A DNA stretch of 64,000 nt, taken from contig JAODUO010000951.1 of the NCBI GenBank assembly GCA_025642075.2, positions 1 to 64,000 on the forward strand, given 5' to 3'. Numbering within the stretch: the first letter of the stretch is position 1; each line of letters opens with the position of its first letter. Below the pieces are notes generated by a model. It worked only from the letters and a program-made list of their open reading frames with translations, was not told the DNA's origin and made no database searches. Shown piece after piece: positions 41,745 to 54,800 of this stretch. A program made the position numbers and the translations under genes. This DNA comes from Ridgeia piscesae (taxonomy: Eukaryota; Annelida; Polychaeta; Sabellida; Siboglinidae).

Positions 41745-41970
41745 TAGCAGGGGAAACACTGACAAAGTTATGTTTTTAAATGATGGCAGAAATGTGCATT
41801 AGTTTCAACTGATCTAACACTAAAAGGAAGCATATTCCAAATAGTATTTACTCTAGGAACAAAACATCAATCAGAACTAGACGATTGAAGCTGGATAGGT
41901 TTTTCTACATGAGTAAGCAGTGAATGTTGATACAATAGTTGTTTAAATTGTAAGTAGCAGTTAATAACAT
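41745..41970. repeat. Dispersed repeat, member 2 of a pair
   Basis: Second copy of the 37540-37790 sequence in the same orientation, containing AGACGATTGAAGCTGGATAG and CTACATGAGTAAGCAGTGAA. Confidence 0.7.
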
Positions 41971-44020
41971 ACTGAACTCCTGATAAATCAAACATTGTGA
42001 CACACTTGGTGATCAGGCAAGTGGCTGAACAGTGAACATTCATCTAGCTACTGAATATATCTAGTGAATATAGCAAATAAGTATTAATTATAACAGTTTT
42101 AGCTGTTTTAATGCCTGACCATTCGTAGACATGATGGAACACAGCCAGAGTTGAGTGGACCTCAACAGTGTCAACACATGCGATGACTGATGACAAACTC
42201 AGTCCTCCAGACTATTTTATTAACAGATTCAACATTACGTCAAATTAGTCAATCTTCATTGGTGGTCATGGTGCAAATTAACAAGTAACTACTTGGTCAT
42301 AATGTTGTGTCATTCGGTTTTTACTTTATTGTAATGACTGTATATTCAGACGTCAACAACAACTATTAATCAACTCTATATTTTCATGCACCCTAAAACA
42401 TACAAAAATAACCATTTTGTATATATTTTTTCAAATAAGTCCACTATTTTGTGTCCAAACATAGGATGCAGATAGTTTTTAGTCATAGTGACTGTATGTT
42501 TCGGACAATAAAATAAATATTCGTATACTGTGTTTTGGGGCAGTTAAGAATTGTATTAATGATATTATGCACACAAACACTCATTACGGTAAACACTTTC
42601 TTTTTACACTTGTAAATATTCTGGTTACAGACTCACTCTCTTGCACAAGCCTGGCAAGCAAGGAGGCTTCAGTACGTTTAGCGCATCTATGTGGTGTTGT
42701 AAACACTTGGTGATTTCGCAGCACATATTCAGGGACAGGGTCAGAGCTGACACCCAGTAGTGGCAGCTGAACCCGTTCAAACCACTCCTACTCTGTCCAA
42801 TAAAACTGCACAAAAAAGGAGCATGCCTGGTCCATTACGCCTGCTGGGGACAGCTGGGGCAGTTAAACAGGCAGCCAGAGGAACCCCACCCTCCCTAAAA
42901 CATAATCACCTGAGCACCACTGACCTGCACTCTAGTCATACTGTACCTTTCCCACTAACACCCTCATTATTTAAGGGTTAATCAGCCCACCTGTCACCCT
43001 GATGCAGCCCATAATAGCTTCTGTGTGCGTTTCCAACTGCGAACAACAAAAGCCTGTGCGAACTGTGAACAATGACATACACTCAACTGTTGTTTACCCT
43101 GCTGTGCATTTACTGAAAACCCTGCTTTTAGCCCAGGTCGGTCAAGTGGCCACTGAGGCAATGTCCACCCTGGCAACCCTGGATGCCACTCTGCCCTGGA
43201 CCCAGAATGATACCTGAAATATGACGCCACCCCTGGATGTATCTGGCACTTGACTAGGATAAAGGAAGTGTGGGTCGTCTCAAAACAGGTAGCTATACTA
43301 TTATGTAAGGTGCATAAATTCTTCACACAGAAGCTGCAACGCTGCAGCCTACTTAGAAACAATTACTTTCACGCCTGTACTAAGGATGTAATATGCCTAA
43401 CTTAAGAAGTGAAATTTCAATTATAACATTTGTATATTAACAGCCCTGTTTGCAGTAACATAAGCTGAAATGTATTCAACATTACCTATTTACAGGTTGC
43501 AGGATACAAAATAAGGCCGGTCCGATCGTCCGGGATGAGTAGTTTTAGAGCTCGGACTAGTAAGAGCAGTCCTTTTAAATGGTAAAAACATATGCAGGAC
43601 TAGTTGTCTATAATGATGGACTACCAGCTAGCTAGAAGTATCGTGCACCCTGAGGTTGTTTTAAATGCATGGTAATTTATTCACTTCCATTGAAGAATCT
43701 TTATGGCCCCAGAATTTTGTAGCATAAGACACATCCAGTTAATCCTCCCTTGGTACTCCCAAAGAAAATATTCTGAATATCACTGGTATCAATTTCTTGG
43801 AATGCACGCAAGTTTATCTGACAACAAACACCAGTCTAACTGTTGAATTTAGTAAAAAACTGAAATGTCTAAGTCTAACAGTTGAAAAGAATCAAACCAT
43901 CAGAAAAACAGAAGTTTGAAAGTCCACATATGTAGGAGTGCCAAATTGCAAACATACTGCATGGCGATACAATCTGAATAGATTTCATGTCAACAAATAT
44001 ATAATATATATATAATTTGA
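41971..44020. other. Gene-poor spacer
   Basis: No exon or RNA gene recognised. A GC-richer patch at 42620-43260 holds short open frames on both strands, none with a recognisable domain or good splice context. Confidence 0.45.
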
Positions 44021-44388
<368 letters not shown>

Positions 44389-44934
44389 TAGATATATGAC
44401 ACTGTGCATGTGCATAAGAGCATATACTTATTAAATCCTTTCTCACCCCCCTTGAAGGAGCATGAAGCCACTCATGTCAGCATGTGCACCAGAGTTGAGT
44501 GCTTACACAGCACACACCTGTCTACCAGCAGACTACAAGTTATTAGTGTTAAGAGCACATAAACTGATGACACCTACTACACACTGTGCACTTTGTACAG
44601 AGCAAGAAGCAACATAAACAGTCACCTACTTGAATTTTAAATAAACTTTACACATAAAGAACTTAAGAAGGCTCACAGACTGCTGTTATTAGTTTTAACC
44701 CTTTCACCCCAGCAGTCACAGAACTTAGTTCTGAGCATTTCTTTTAAGTACCTGCATGTGTACTATTCCTACTTTTTTAACGTAAAGAATTAAAATCCTA
44801 ATGCCACAGAAAATACCTTGCAACAACACTACAGCCCAAACTAGCTACTGAGGCCAACAACTAAAGCAATGTCGGGGACCACGAGGACGACACCATCATT
44901 TTAAAGGCAAAACTGACAATATGTACAATTTCTC

Positions 44935-45065
44935 AGACCTTTTTTACTCCTTCGTGTTATACCCGTCCACCACCCGTCCCACCATATTTCTAGCCATCCA
45001 CAACAGGTTTTACCTGTCCAAATGATGGGTGGACGGGTCTTTGCATAAAGCCATGCATGAGGTGC
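44935..45065 (-). repeat. ACCCGTCC-family dispersed repeat, copy D (reverse)
   Basis: CCGTCCACCACCCGTCCCAC, ATTTCTAGCCATCCACAACA, CCTGTCCAAATGATGGGTGG and GGTCTTTGCATAAAGC read in reverse give the same order of blocks as copies A and B. Confidence 0.75.
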
Positions 45066-45752
45066 CAAATAAAACTGGTGAAAGGACTTGGTATATGATG
45101 ATGGCCAATCTACCACAGAATGTGGCTTTGTGGTAAACCACAATGGCTTCATTTAGGTTGATGTAAACAAACTTGGCTTAATGTGAAGGACATGAGATCA
45201 AAGCAATGGTCACTTCAGTAACTGAATCAACAATCTATTCGCCTTGAATCAGTAGTCTGCCAATTAGTACAGATTTGTCTAAGGCCCCACAATGCCAGTT
45301 TCCAGCTGGATCTAAATGTATGTGTGAACCTGTCAGTTTATGAAACAAATTCCAAGCCAAACAACCAATAGAATAGTTGAAGTATACATTTAAATTATTT
45401 CACTACTTTGACATTACAACAAATATCCCAGTTTAATTACAATATGACAACCCAATATACCTTTAAAAATTATACAACATGCTTAGTATAATAAAATGGT
45501 ACTGAAATTGAAAACAACTTGGGGAGCCCAGGGTAATGAAATATAGGTAAGAAACTGGCACATATATTTAATGTAAGAACATGACATTCTTAGAAATAAC
45601 AAGTTCGCATACCATTTTAGTGATCTATGTTCTGCCAATGCAATATCCTATATCACACATACATTTGTAGGATCATTCATATCACTTCAGTAAGTTTGCA
45701 AAGTTCATTGAGTTGGTTTACTAGTCACTTAGTCTTAAATCTAAGCAGAAAC

Positions 45753-45753
45753 T

Positions 45754-45826
<73 letters not shown>
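45753..45826. repeat. (AC)n microsatellite
   Basis: About 36 uninterrupted AC units. Confidence 0.97.
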
Positions 45827-45829
<3 letters not shown>

Positions 45830-47860
45830 CTATAACTGTGACTATTTAGTATATATTATGATATTGATATAATGATATATATCACATCTATATGGAACAC
45901 TTATATTGTTAGAGATCTGAAGTGTGGTGTATTTAGGTATAAACTAAAGCCAACATATTTAGAAAAGATAATAGAATACAGTGTTGTATTACTATAAGAT
46001 ATGACCAAATAATAGGAATTATACAAACAGCAGTACGACGTAGCTATGTCTATTCACTCATGCCTATTGTGGTATAGGCTGCAGATAAAAATAGACACTA
46101 GTGGCCATATTATTAATAACCAGGTCATTTATATAATGTCAGCATAAATTACCAATTCCAAACCTTCACACTAATGACAGTGATTTACGAAAGCATAAGC
46201 CCCACATATGAGGAGAATGCATTCATACTTGAAATGCCATGCAAAGTTTTTGACACCTTCGGAATTTCTGAAGATTTTTCTGGAGTTTTAGTTTTACTAA
46301 AATTAAAAACAGTGATGTCAATGGAAATTTGAAAATGCTGTTATGTTTGTTTGACATTAACATTATGATTTGGCTCAACTTATGAGAAAGTGAAATGTGA
46401 AAACAAAATCAAAATTGATAAAATACTTTCTGAGACTCAATTTTTGGAAAAGGCAAAATTTATTTTTTTCTTCAGATTTTGAGATATTATAGACTTCTTT
46501 TATAGCACAAGCAAACTGGTAAATGGCCCCAAAGCTGTCGCAGTGATTAGTGTGCAGATATCGGGTCAGTGATTAATGTGCAGGCAACAATTATTATGGG
46601 AATTTGGTGGGAGACCAGCAGATTCCTACTCTCTTCATATTTCTGTGCTAATCATGGATGCGTATGTGATTATTTGTTAAAGATCAAACATGATCCAAGA
46701 TGGCAGCATACATGCACATGTATTGATAGATAATTAATGTTAGTTACTTTATCGCTCGCTTTATAAATCATCTTTTAAATCTGGTGGAATCACATTGACT
46801 CTTACCAAGGGATATTTAAGAAGTCCATAGATGAAACGAAGAGTATCAGATTCATGGACACCTTTAAATTTTTAAACAGTATGTATGGTACGTAATATAT
46901 TTAAATAAAACCTCCCTGCAATATTTTCCTCGGAATAAACAGTTCAATGTATTACTTTTAATTATTATATTAATATGTCAGATATCGAGCTCATCTGCAC
47001 GTTTTACACTAAAGTGAGTACCCCTAAACGCAAAGTTGGGCTATATCAAAATAATCATGTGCAATTCACCAAGACACACAGTAGCGTCAAAACACTTGCA
47101 AAGAAAAAAGTAGAAAGTTTAAGTAAAAATTTTTATTCCTAAAATGCCAATTGAGGCTAATGTAATTGTATAGAAAATAAATTTATTAAATTTGTGAAAG
47201 CTTGTTGAAAGTTAGCAAACATTTTTAACAGGCTTTTGTCTTTCTGTTGACATACTGAATCCTTATATTATTTAACTAATGTTGAAAATGAAATTAATAT
47301 GACTTGGCGTGTCTTGTCATTGTACGTTTAAATACATAATGCTCACAAGTACAGCTGTCATGTAGGTCATCAGGTGAGCACTACACCGGGTGATAACAGC
47401 TGATCTCATTAATTAGCCGGAGCTTTTTGTTTTTCTTCTCGTTTCGTCAACCCTTTCGACCTAGTTAGTTAGTAATTTTTCCGGGAAACATATTATATTT
47501 AACGGCACACTATATGTCAGCACGATGAGTAGTCAATGTAAATCACATCGAAACACAACGACGCCATAAACAAAGGGAAGAAAATGGTCAAAATTGACAG
47601 ATCTAGAGCAAAACGAACGGCGATTCGAAAAATCTCGGTGCTTGCAATTCGCCGATTTTCATGTCTTATTTGCAATATGATCAATATGATCTGCAATTGC
47701 AAACAGTGCATGTACATAATACTATGCCCTCATTACATATGCACTAATAAATGTCGATATACGTACCCGAAGTAAGTATATTCCAATCACTATCTCAACT
47801 AGGCTACAACTCTCAACTCGTCCACTCCGAAGCCATTTCTTTCTCGCTCGATCAGCTGGC
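45830..47860. other. AT-rich spacer upstream of the kelch gene
   Basis: No exon recognised. This lies 5' of the kelch gene and could contain distal regulatory sequence. Confidence 0.45.
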
Positions 47861-47867
47861 CCCTGCA

Positions 47868-47875
47868 TGACGTCA
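47868..47875. promoter_or_regulatory. Full CRE palindrome (TGACGTCA) upstream of the kelch gene
   Basis: A perfect CREB/ATF consensus about 280 bases before the kelch start codon, in a short CpG-richer stretch. Function is inferred from position only. Confidence 0.5.
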
Positions 47876-48052
47876 TCTACGCCGCAACTTGCTAGTGGTC
47901 GTTTAACATCGTATTTTCTTTAGCGTTACTTCGAGTACAATAACATGCATGATCATCTGAATAAGACACGAATAGGGACATTTAGTATACATTTTTTAAT
48001 CAGGAGTAACATTTCATAAAAATCCACAATTATTTCCCGTGAGCACAAATGT

Positions 48053-48061
48053 GGCGGGAAA
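48053..48061. promoter_or_regulatory. E2F-like site (GGCGGGAAA)
   Basis: Matches the E2F consensus about 100 bases upstream of the kelch start codon. It may lie in the promoter or 5' UTR. Confidence 0.4.
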
Positions 48062-48157
48062 TTCCGAAAAGCGTCGCGTTTAGAGAACTTGTACTTCTGT
48101 CACACATCAAGTTGTTTTATTTTAGTAAGTTTGAGTAATTCCGTGGTTTGCAAAGTC

Positions 48158-51100
48158 ATGGGGAATGAAACTAGTCTTCAGTCAATGTCGTATGGCGAAA
48201 AACTAGACAATGACGTTGTGGTAAACTGGAAAAAAATACAGTGCAACAACCCATTTCCTGGCCGCGACGGGCATTGTTCGTGTGCTGTCAAGAATGATCT
48301 CTACGTTTTCGGCGGAGTTTTACAAACCGATGATTCTGAATGTGTTGAATCTAATGAACTTCTGATCTTTAACACAGGTAAGAGGGTTTATTTGCGATGT
48401 AAGTGGATGTTTCACTGCACAATACCGGGTGAATGAAATTAATCGGAAGACTAGGGGATCGGACGACGGGGTAGCTATCAAAAACCTATGGAAAAATCAT
48501 CAAAATGTCATCCCGGTTTGCATCAACATACAGCGTGATATCACATTACATCACTGGACAGAGTGGCGTCGCCCAGCACCGCCACAGACTTCAAAGCGGC
48601 AGTTGAGGTTTGGGTTAATAATAAGGACGAGACTATTCGCAGAGCAGCTCTGCGAATAAGATGTCATTCTCCACTATTCGCAGAGCAGTGGCGTTGTCGC
48701 GGTAAATTTTTTCCGGTCGTTATAAACGTTCTGATTGTCGTTTCTGCGCATGCACAATAAATGTAAAATTATCAATGTCCAGCTAAACAACAAAGCATTT
48801 TCGGTATAAATGCCACCCGTGGGCTGTTCGTTAACTCTCCTATGGTGATTACTGTGAAGAGTTTCTTAAAATGTCGTTCAATGCAATAAAATATTACGTT
48901 TTTTTATAAATCACTCATGGATTATGGCGCACTAGTCACCTGATTTATGCTTGCTATCAAAATATGCCTCAAAACTTGTTTGCCTTGTGTTAATTTGCGA
49001 CATAATTTTGCTGAGAGGTTATATACATCCTAACGAACAACCTGTAGTATTTATACCATAAATGCTTTGTCTTTTCGCTGCACATTGATGATTTTACATA
49101 TATCGCGCATGCGCAGAAACGTCAGTCGGTAAGTTTATAACACCGGAAAAATGTAAGCGCTACAGCGTCACTGCTCTGCAAATTTATGAAAGACTTGCAT
49201 TATTCTGAGAGCAGGTAAGAAAGAGTTGCGATGCGTGCATGTTGTGATAACAATAATAATAATAATAAACTTTTTAGACATTAATATATCTAAAATAAAA
49301 CTGTTCAGTAGTGAGTGTAGTGTTGATAATAGTAGCTAACAACAATAAGAAATAAATATAATAAAAGTACAATTAAAATGTATAGCTAAATCATTGTTGT
49401 ACGGAACTGAACTACCGGGTATAGAAAATGAAATTAAATCAAGGGTGGCATTGTTGTAATTTATATTATGCATTAATATAGTCAAGAAATATATATGTAT
49501 ATAATATGTATATAAAATATGCACATCAGCAATTGCAATATATATATATATATATATATAATAGTTAATAATACATGACTACAACAATACAGTAGTAGTG
49601 TCTGCATTGTTGTAGTCATTTATTGCGAACTATGGAATGTTCCTCTACACACTTGTCACAGCTCGGTAACCACATGATTGTGACGAAGAGGATGAATGCA
49701 CGGCCGCAGAGAGGTAAACTGGAGGGGTATGTGACTGATAATTATTTTGTTAGTTATCACTGTCCCTGCTTTGTAGATGAGTGCAGCTGGAGGAAGGCAG
49801 AGGTCAAAGGTGACATCCCTGCACCGAGGTCAGGAGCGACGTTGTCTGCAGTTGGCAAGTGGCTGTTTCTGTTTGGCGGGTTGAGTCGTAACTCCGGCTG
49901 GTTTAACGACATCTACGTCTTCGATACAGGTGCGTTGTTGGCAAGAAACTACGTACTATATATCCGGTAGCATATACATGTTGCATTGGGTGAATTAATT
50001 TGTTTTAAGTAAAAAATGGTAACTGATATCTACAACTCCATTCAGAGAGGAACCAGTCAAAGTGTTCGGAATTGCAACCGCGTTATAAAAGAGCCTCGTT
50101 ATACATTATATTCCCCAACGCCACAACAGCAACCGAAGCCAATGTGCTGGTTGCGTAGTCTATGCATGATTTATAAAACTAATTGACAACCAACATAAAT
50201 GTGTATTACGTTAAAATATTATACACTGTCGAATGTTGAACTGAGTAAAACTTGCGAATGGTGTACAGTTTTGAAATAAATTCAGAACCAATACGCCTCA
50301 TCTGGCGATGCGAATTGAGGTGGAGCAATAATAACTGCTGATGCGGTCTAAAATAACCTTGAACTCAGCAGCAGACATGCACAAATGAATTGACATGTTG
50401 CCAAAGTTGGTCAAATATTAATACCTATACTATGGGTAGTTACGCTCACTATTGGCTTGATTTCATCTTTCAATCAATCCCAAAATATATATTTAGATCG
50501 CACATTTACCGTGCCGATTTATAATGCAATTCACCCTGATTCGAGGCTACTGCGGTTCATACGCAGTTGACGAATTCGTATATTTGCACACAAGTAAATG
50601 TTTTTTTGTAGATGTAGTGAAAACATGACACAACTGTTAGCCTGCCATTTCAGTACCATATTGTTTGTCACTGCCCGATTTGTAAACAATTCAATTGCAT
50701 TTATAAGCCAGCGAAGGCGCCCGTTCACGGAAGCCACAGCGAACTGGCAGGAGACAAATGCGATTGATATCAGCACAAACAAACAATGCTTTGCACCAAA
50801 TTTACTGTACCTAAAGCTAATTAAATGCAATCAAAGGAATTGGTCACGTTTTAAACAAATACTTAAGAAATCACCACACAGACCAAGCACTGGTTACACA
50901 ATAGATCGGTATGAAAAGCAACCTGATTGGTGCCGCGAAACCAACGCCAGACGCCAGAGCAGATGCCAGGGGCACAACAAACAACAAACTCAGCAATGCA
51001 GTTGTATTTCTGTGTTAAATTTCTTAATGTAATGTTTCTAGAGACACCTGTACAAGACAAGCGTGAGGACTTCATAAAAATAAGTGACAGTTAATTACAG

Positions 51101-51643
51101 CGCCCATATTCCCCCTGGCGGCAGAAATTCGGGGTCCACGACTGACCGCATTATATCCAAATCACGTTATACCGAGGCGCGACTGTATATTGAATGGCTT
51201 GAAATGAACTGCGCCAGCGGACTGACACAGGCTACTTGGCTTAGGGCACAGGGCTGGCTTTGTTGCTCAGGGCACTCCCCTATCTCCTCTTACCTGTCAC
51301 CTGAGCATCCATAAGCTGATAGAGAGAGACATGACAGGTGATACCGATATCACAGTAACTTAAAATGTTTGCAGTATTTTTATGATACATGTTGGTGTGC
51401 ATTAACACATTAAGTACTGCAAGACATGTGACTCATTTAAACATGCTTGTCCTCTTCACATGAAATATGGACACAGTTATGAGCTCTGAATGTTAAGACA
51501 TCTAGTTTTAGCTTCTTAATGTTCATTATTATCCTTATTGTTATTTTAATTAATATTAATTGTATTTATTATTATTATATTAACATGTATTTCATATTTT
51601 ACTAATAGTGTAATGTTTTTAATAATCTTTAGATACATACACA

Positions 51644-51699
<56 letters not shown>

Positions 51700-51777
51700 T
51701 AACGATTATTAAAAACATTACAATATTAGTCAGAGGCTGTCTACAATCCTGGCACATGAAATTTTCACACCACACAC

Positions 51778-51830
<53 letters not shown>

Positions 51831-54800
51831 TTTCATGTGCTTCAGGATTGTAGACAGTCTCTGAATGGCTTGGATTGCCTAATTTCTGATGCAGTTAAAT
51901 AATTGTTATGATACGTGTTGTTTTGTGAGTTGTGACTCAGTCAGACTCACACACAAATCACAATCATAATTTATCATTCCTTTCTAGTTTCAGTAAGTAG
52001 CTCCCTCCCAGTCCTGTCATTTGCTATACTGCCCTGTACCTGCCGTTGTGTTGTGTGGTTTTGACACACATTTCAGTAGATAATATTTTGTATAAATTTG
52101 TATATTTTGACAGCGTTGCTTATGATGAGCTGTTTTGTCACCAGAGAGCAGCACATGGGAGAAGACGGAGACGGAAGGGACAGCTCCGTGCACCAGGGAC
52201 AAACATGGCGCAACAGTCATAGGGGATGAGATCTACATCTTTGGGGGTTTTGGGCCCCAGTCTGCAGTGGACGTAAGGAAATATGGACCTATGGGTGCTG
52301 TGACATACTTCTTTATAATGCCAAACTAGCAATAAATGCTCTTCATCTAACAGTTAAAACACGTTTTCATAAGATGTATGGGTGAATGCTAGTTTGTTTC
52401 GCCCTGTGGGTTGTGGTTGAGTAAATTGCTACACTGGCATCTATTGATTGTGACTTTGGAAACCATTATAGGTTGAACAAAATATTAATTCCCACGACAT
52501 TGTGTACTGATGGTTTGAACCAGTATAATATTTTTTCTTACTCATGAGAGAACTATCATTAAATTATATCAATTAAAAAAATCAGCAAACCTCTAGATAT
52601 TAAACATGTCCAATGCGGTTTAGTTTTTTTAATCTAAATTATTCCCCAAAAGTGGGGATGATTTGATTTCATGTAACAACACATCTGATTGGCTAATGTG
52701 ATCATTTGGTTCAAAATTAATATTCTTTTATTTTGATTCTAATTGAAATACTTAAAAAGGTCAATCATATGGAATATATGAGAACTACATCTGTGGTTGT
52801 CCATCACATGTTAATCTGTGATAATCTGGACGGATGCAGTTGGATGAAGAAGATGAAGAAGAAGAAGAGGAGGAGGAGGAGGAGGAGAAGGAAGGAGCTC
52901 AGTTCCGATGGTTCAATGACCTGTTTGTCTTCAACACAGGTAAGTTCAGTATATTCTTGCTTTGTTGTCCTCACAATTATAACTGTAATCAACTTAGCAT
53001 GCATTGGTATGTTAGGCATTTTCTTCTTAAACCAGCGTTTCTTAACTCGATGTACCCAATATCTCCCTCGTTGTGGTCCTCTGCCCCCACGACCCCCTGT
53101 CATTCACAAAGTGGATTTTGTTTTATAATTTCTCTGATTGTTGAAGATAAACTTGAATATTCCATATTTGTTCTATTACATGTACAGCACCCTTAAGAAT
53201 AATTCCTAATTAAAAATAAATTAAACGTGTTTCTTTGACAATGACAAAATGGTGGCCACCTACTGGTGTAGTTTCACTGTCTCCGCCAGTGTCCTCCACT
53301 TGGTGGCGACACCAAACTTGCTGTTTCTGTTTTAAACGGACATGGCACCACTAACACCGCTTGAAGTTCAAGCAAGGATGGCATGGGACAACCGGGCAGT
53401 ATAAATTATCTAGAAGTAGAAATGGTTGTGAATGTGTGGTGAAAGTGGTGCGGAGGTTGTAGATGCAGGTGGAACCTTCTGGTGTTGGACGTCACTTGTT
53501 CAGTAGTTGACAGGGAAGTATTTACAACAAATGATGCATCTGTTAGTACTAAGATACATTTTTGTCTTAGTAATAAATAAATAAATAAACTTCTAGATAA
53601 TTTATATTGCCCCATCTAATTATTGCCAAATCTAGTTCAAAACTATTCAAGGTGCTTTACACGTACATGTCCTAAAATAATTACTTATACGTATAACTAA
53701 AATTAACTCTACATTATAAAAGTGCATATAGATAATAACATAATAAATAAACAAATACAATATAGAAGGCTAAAAAACCTAAAACAGTAATTTGAGAAGG
53801 TACGAATGATGCATTCACAAATTGTCTCTTCACACAATTATCACTGCATAAGTTAAAATACTGTATAAAATATAGTGTCTTTAAGGCACTCTTAAAAGCG
53901 CCCCCGTTGTACAGTTCTCGTACTGGAAAAGGTCTTAGATCAATGTCAGACACTGCCGAAAAAGGGGTGTACACTAATTGGGCATGTGCACTTAATTCAA
54001 CGAATACGGTACTTGAAGTATGTTTTATAAAAGAATATATTACAGTACATTATATTATGACCTGTGACCGCGGGATGACCTGGGAAGTGTGGCAGCCTAC
54101 AGGTGATGTTTGGCAGACACCTCACGACCCCCGTGGAAGCCCACCTGCAACCCCCATAGAGTTGTGTCCCAGGCCAACTTCGATTGGCCTACTCGGGTTA
54201 CTCATGTAACCCTAACGTGGTATCTGGTTTACGCTGCGCACGCAATAGCACGAGAGTAATCCAACTGAACAGCGATGATCGCGATCACGGAGATAAACCC
54301 CTTATGTAAATAAATAATATAAAGTAATCAATTGTTCAGGGTGTAAATTGTGATGTTCATCTTCTTGGTCTTAAATTATAATTCAGAGAATGCGGTGACT
54401 TTAATCCATATTTAAATCATTGTGTCATAATGTTTAATTAATTTCTTGTGTAGTAGGGGCCAACGTCCCTATTGACTGTCACTGCTAACGATGTAGTTAC
54501 TTCGAGTGAATCCTCTCTAAACTGCGATTGCCTTGGGTAGCAGCCTTGACGACTGACCTTGTTTATCTAGCAAGTGATCTTGGATGTTCGACTGGGACTC
54601 AGGTTACTCGAGTTACTCGCGTAGCTCAATCGAAGTCGGCCCCACAGTTTGAGAAACGCTGCCTTAAACAGTTTACATCGCTGGCACCCAATCTCAGGGG
54701 TTGTTAATGGGTTCAGGGTTTGTACTACATCAGTTGTTAATGGGTTTAGAGTTTGTACATCATCAGTTACGGTTATTTTTATAATGTGTTTTGTGCAATT

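Noticed and set aside
41460..43362. Several 60-122-codon frames on both strands
   Set aside because: No recognisable domain, repeat-derived in part, and no convincing splice structure.
48429..48760. Short open frames after kelch exon 1
   Set aside because: They lie in intron 1 and overlap the foldback element, and exon 1 joins in phase to the exon at 49777.
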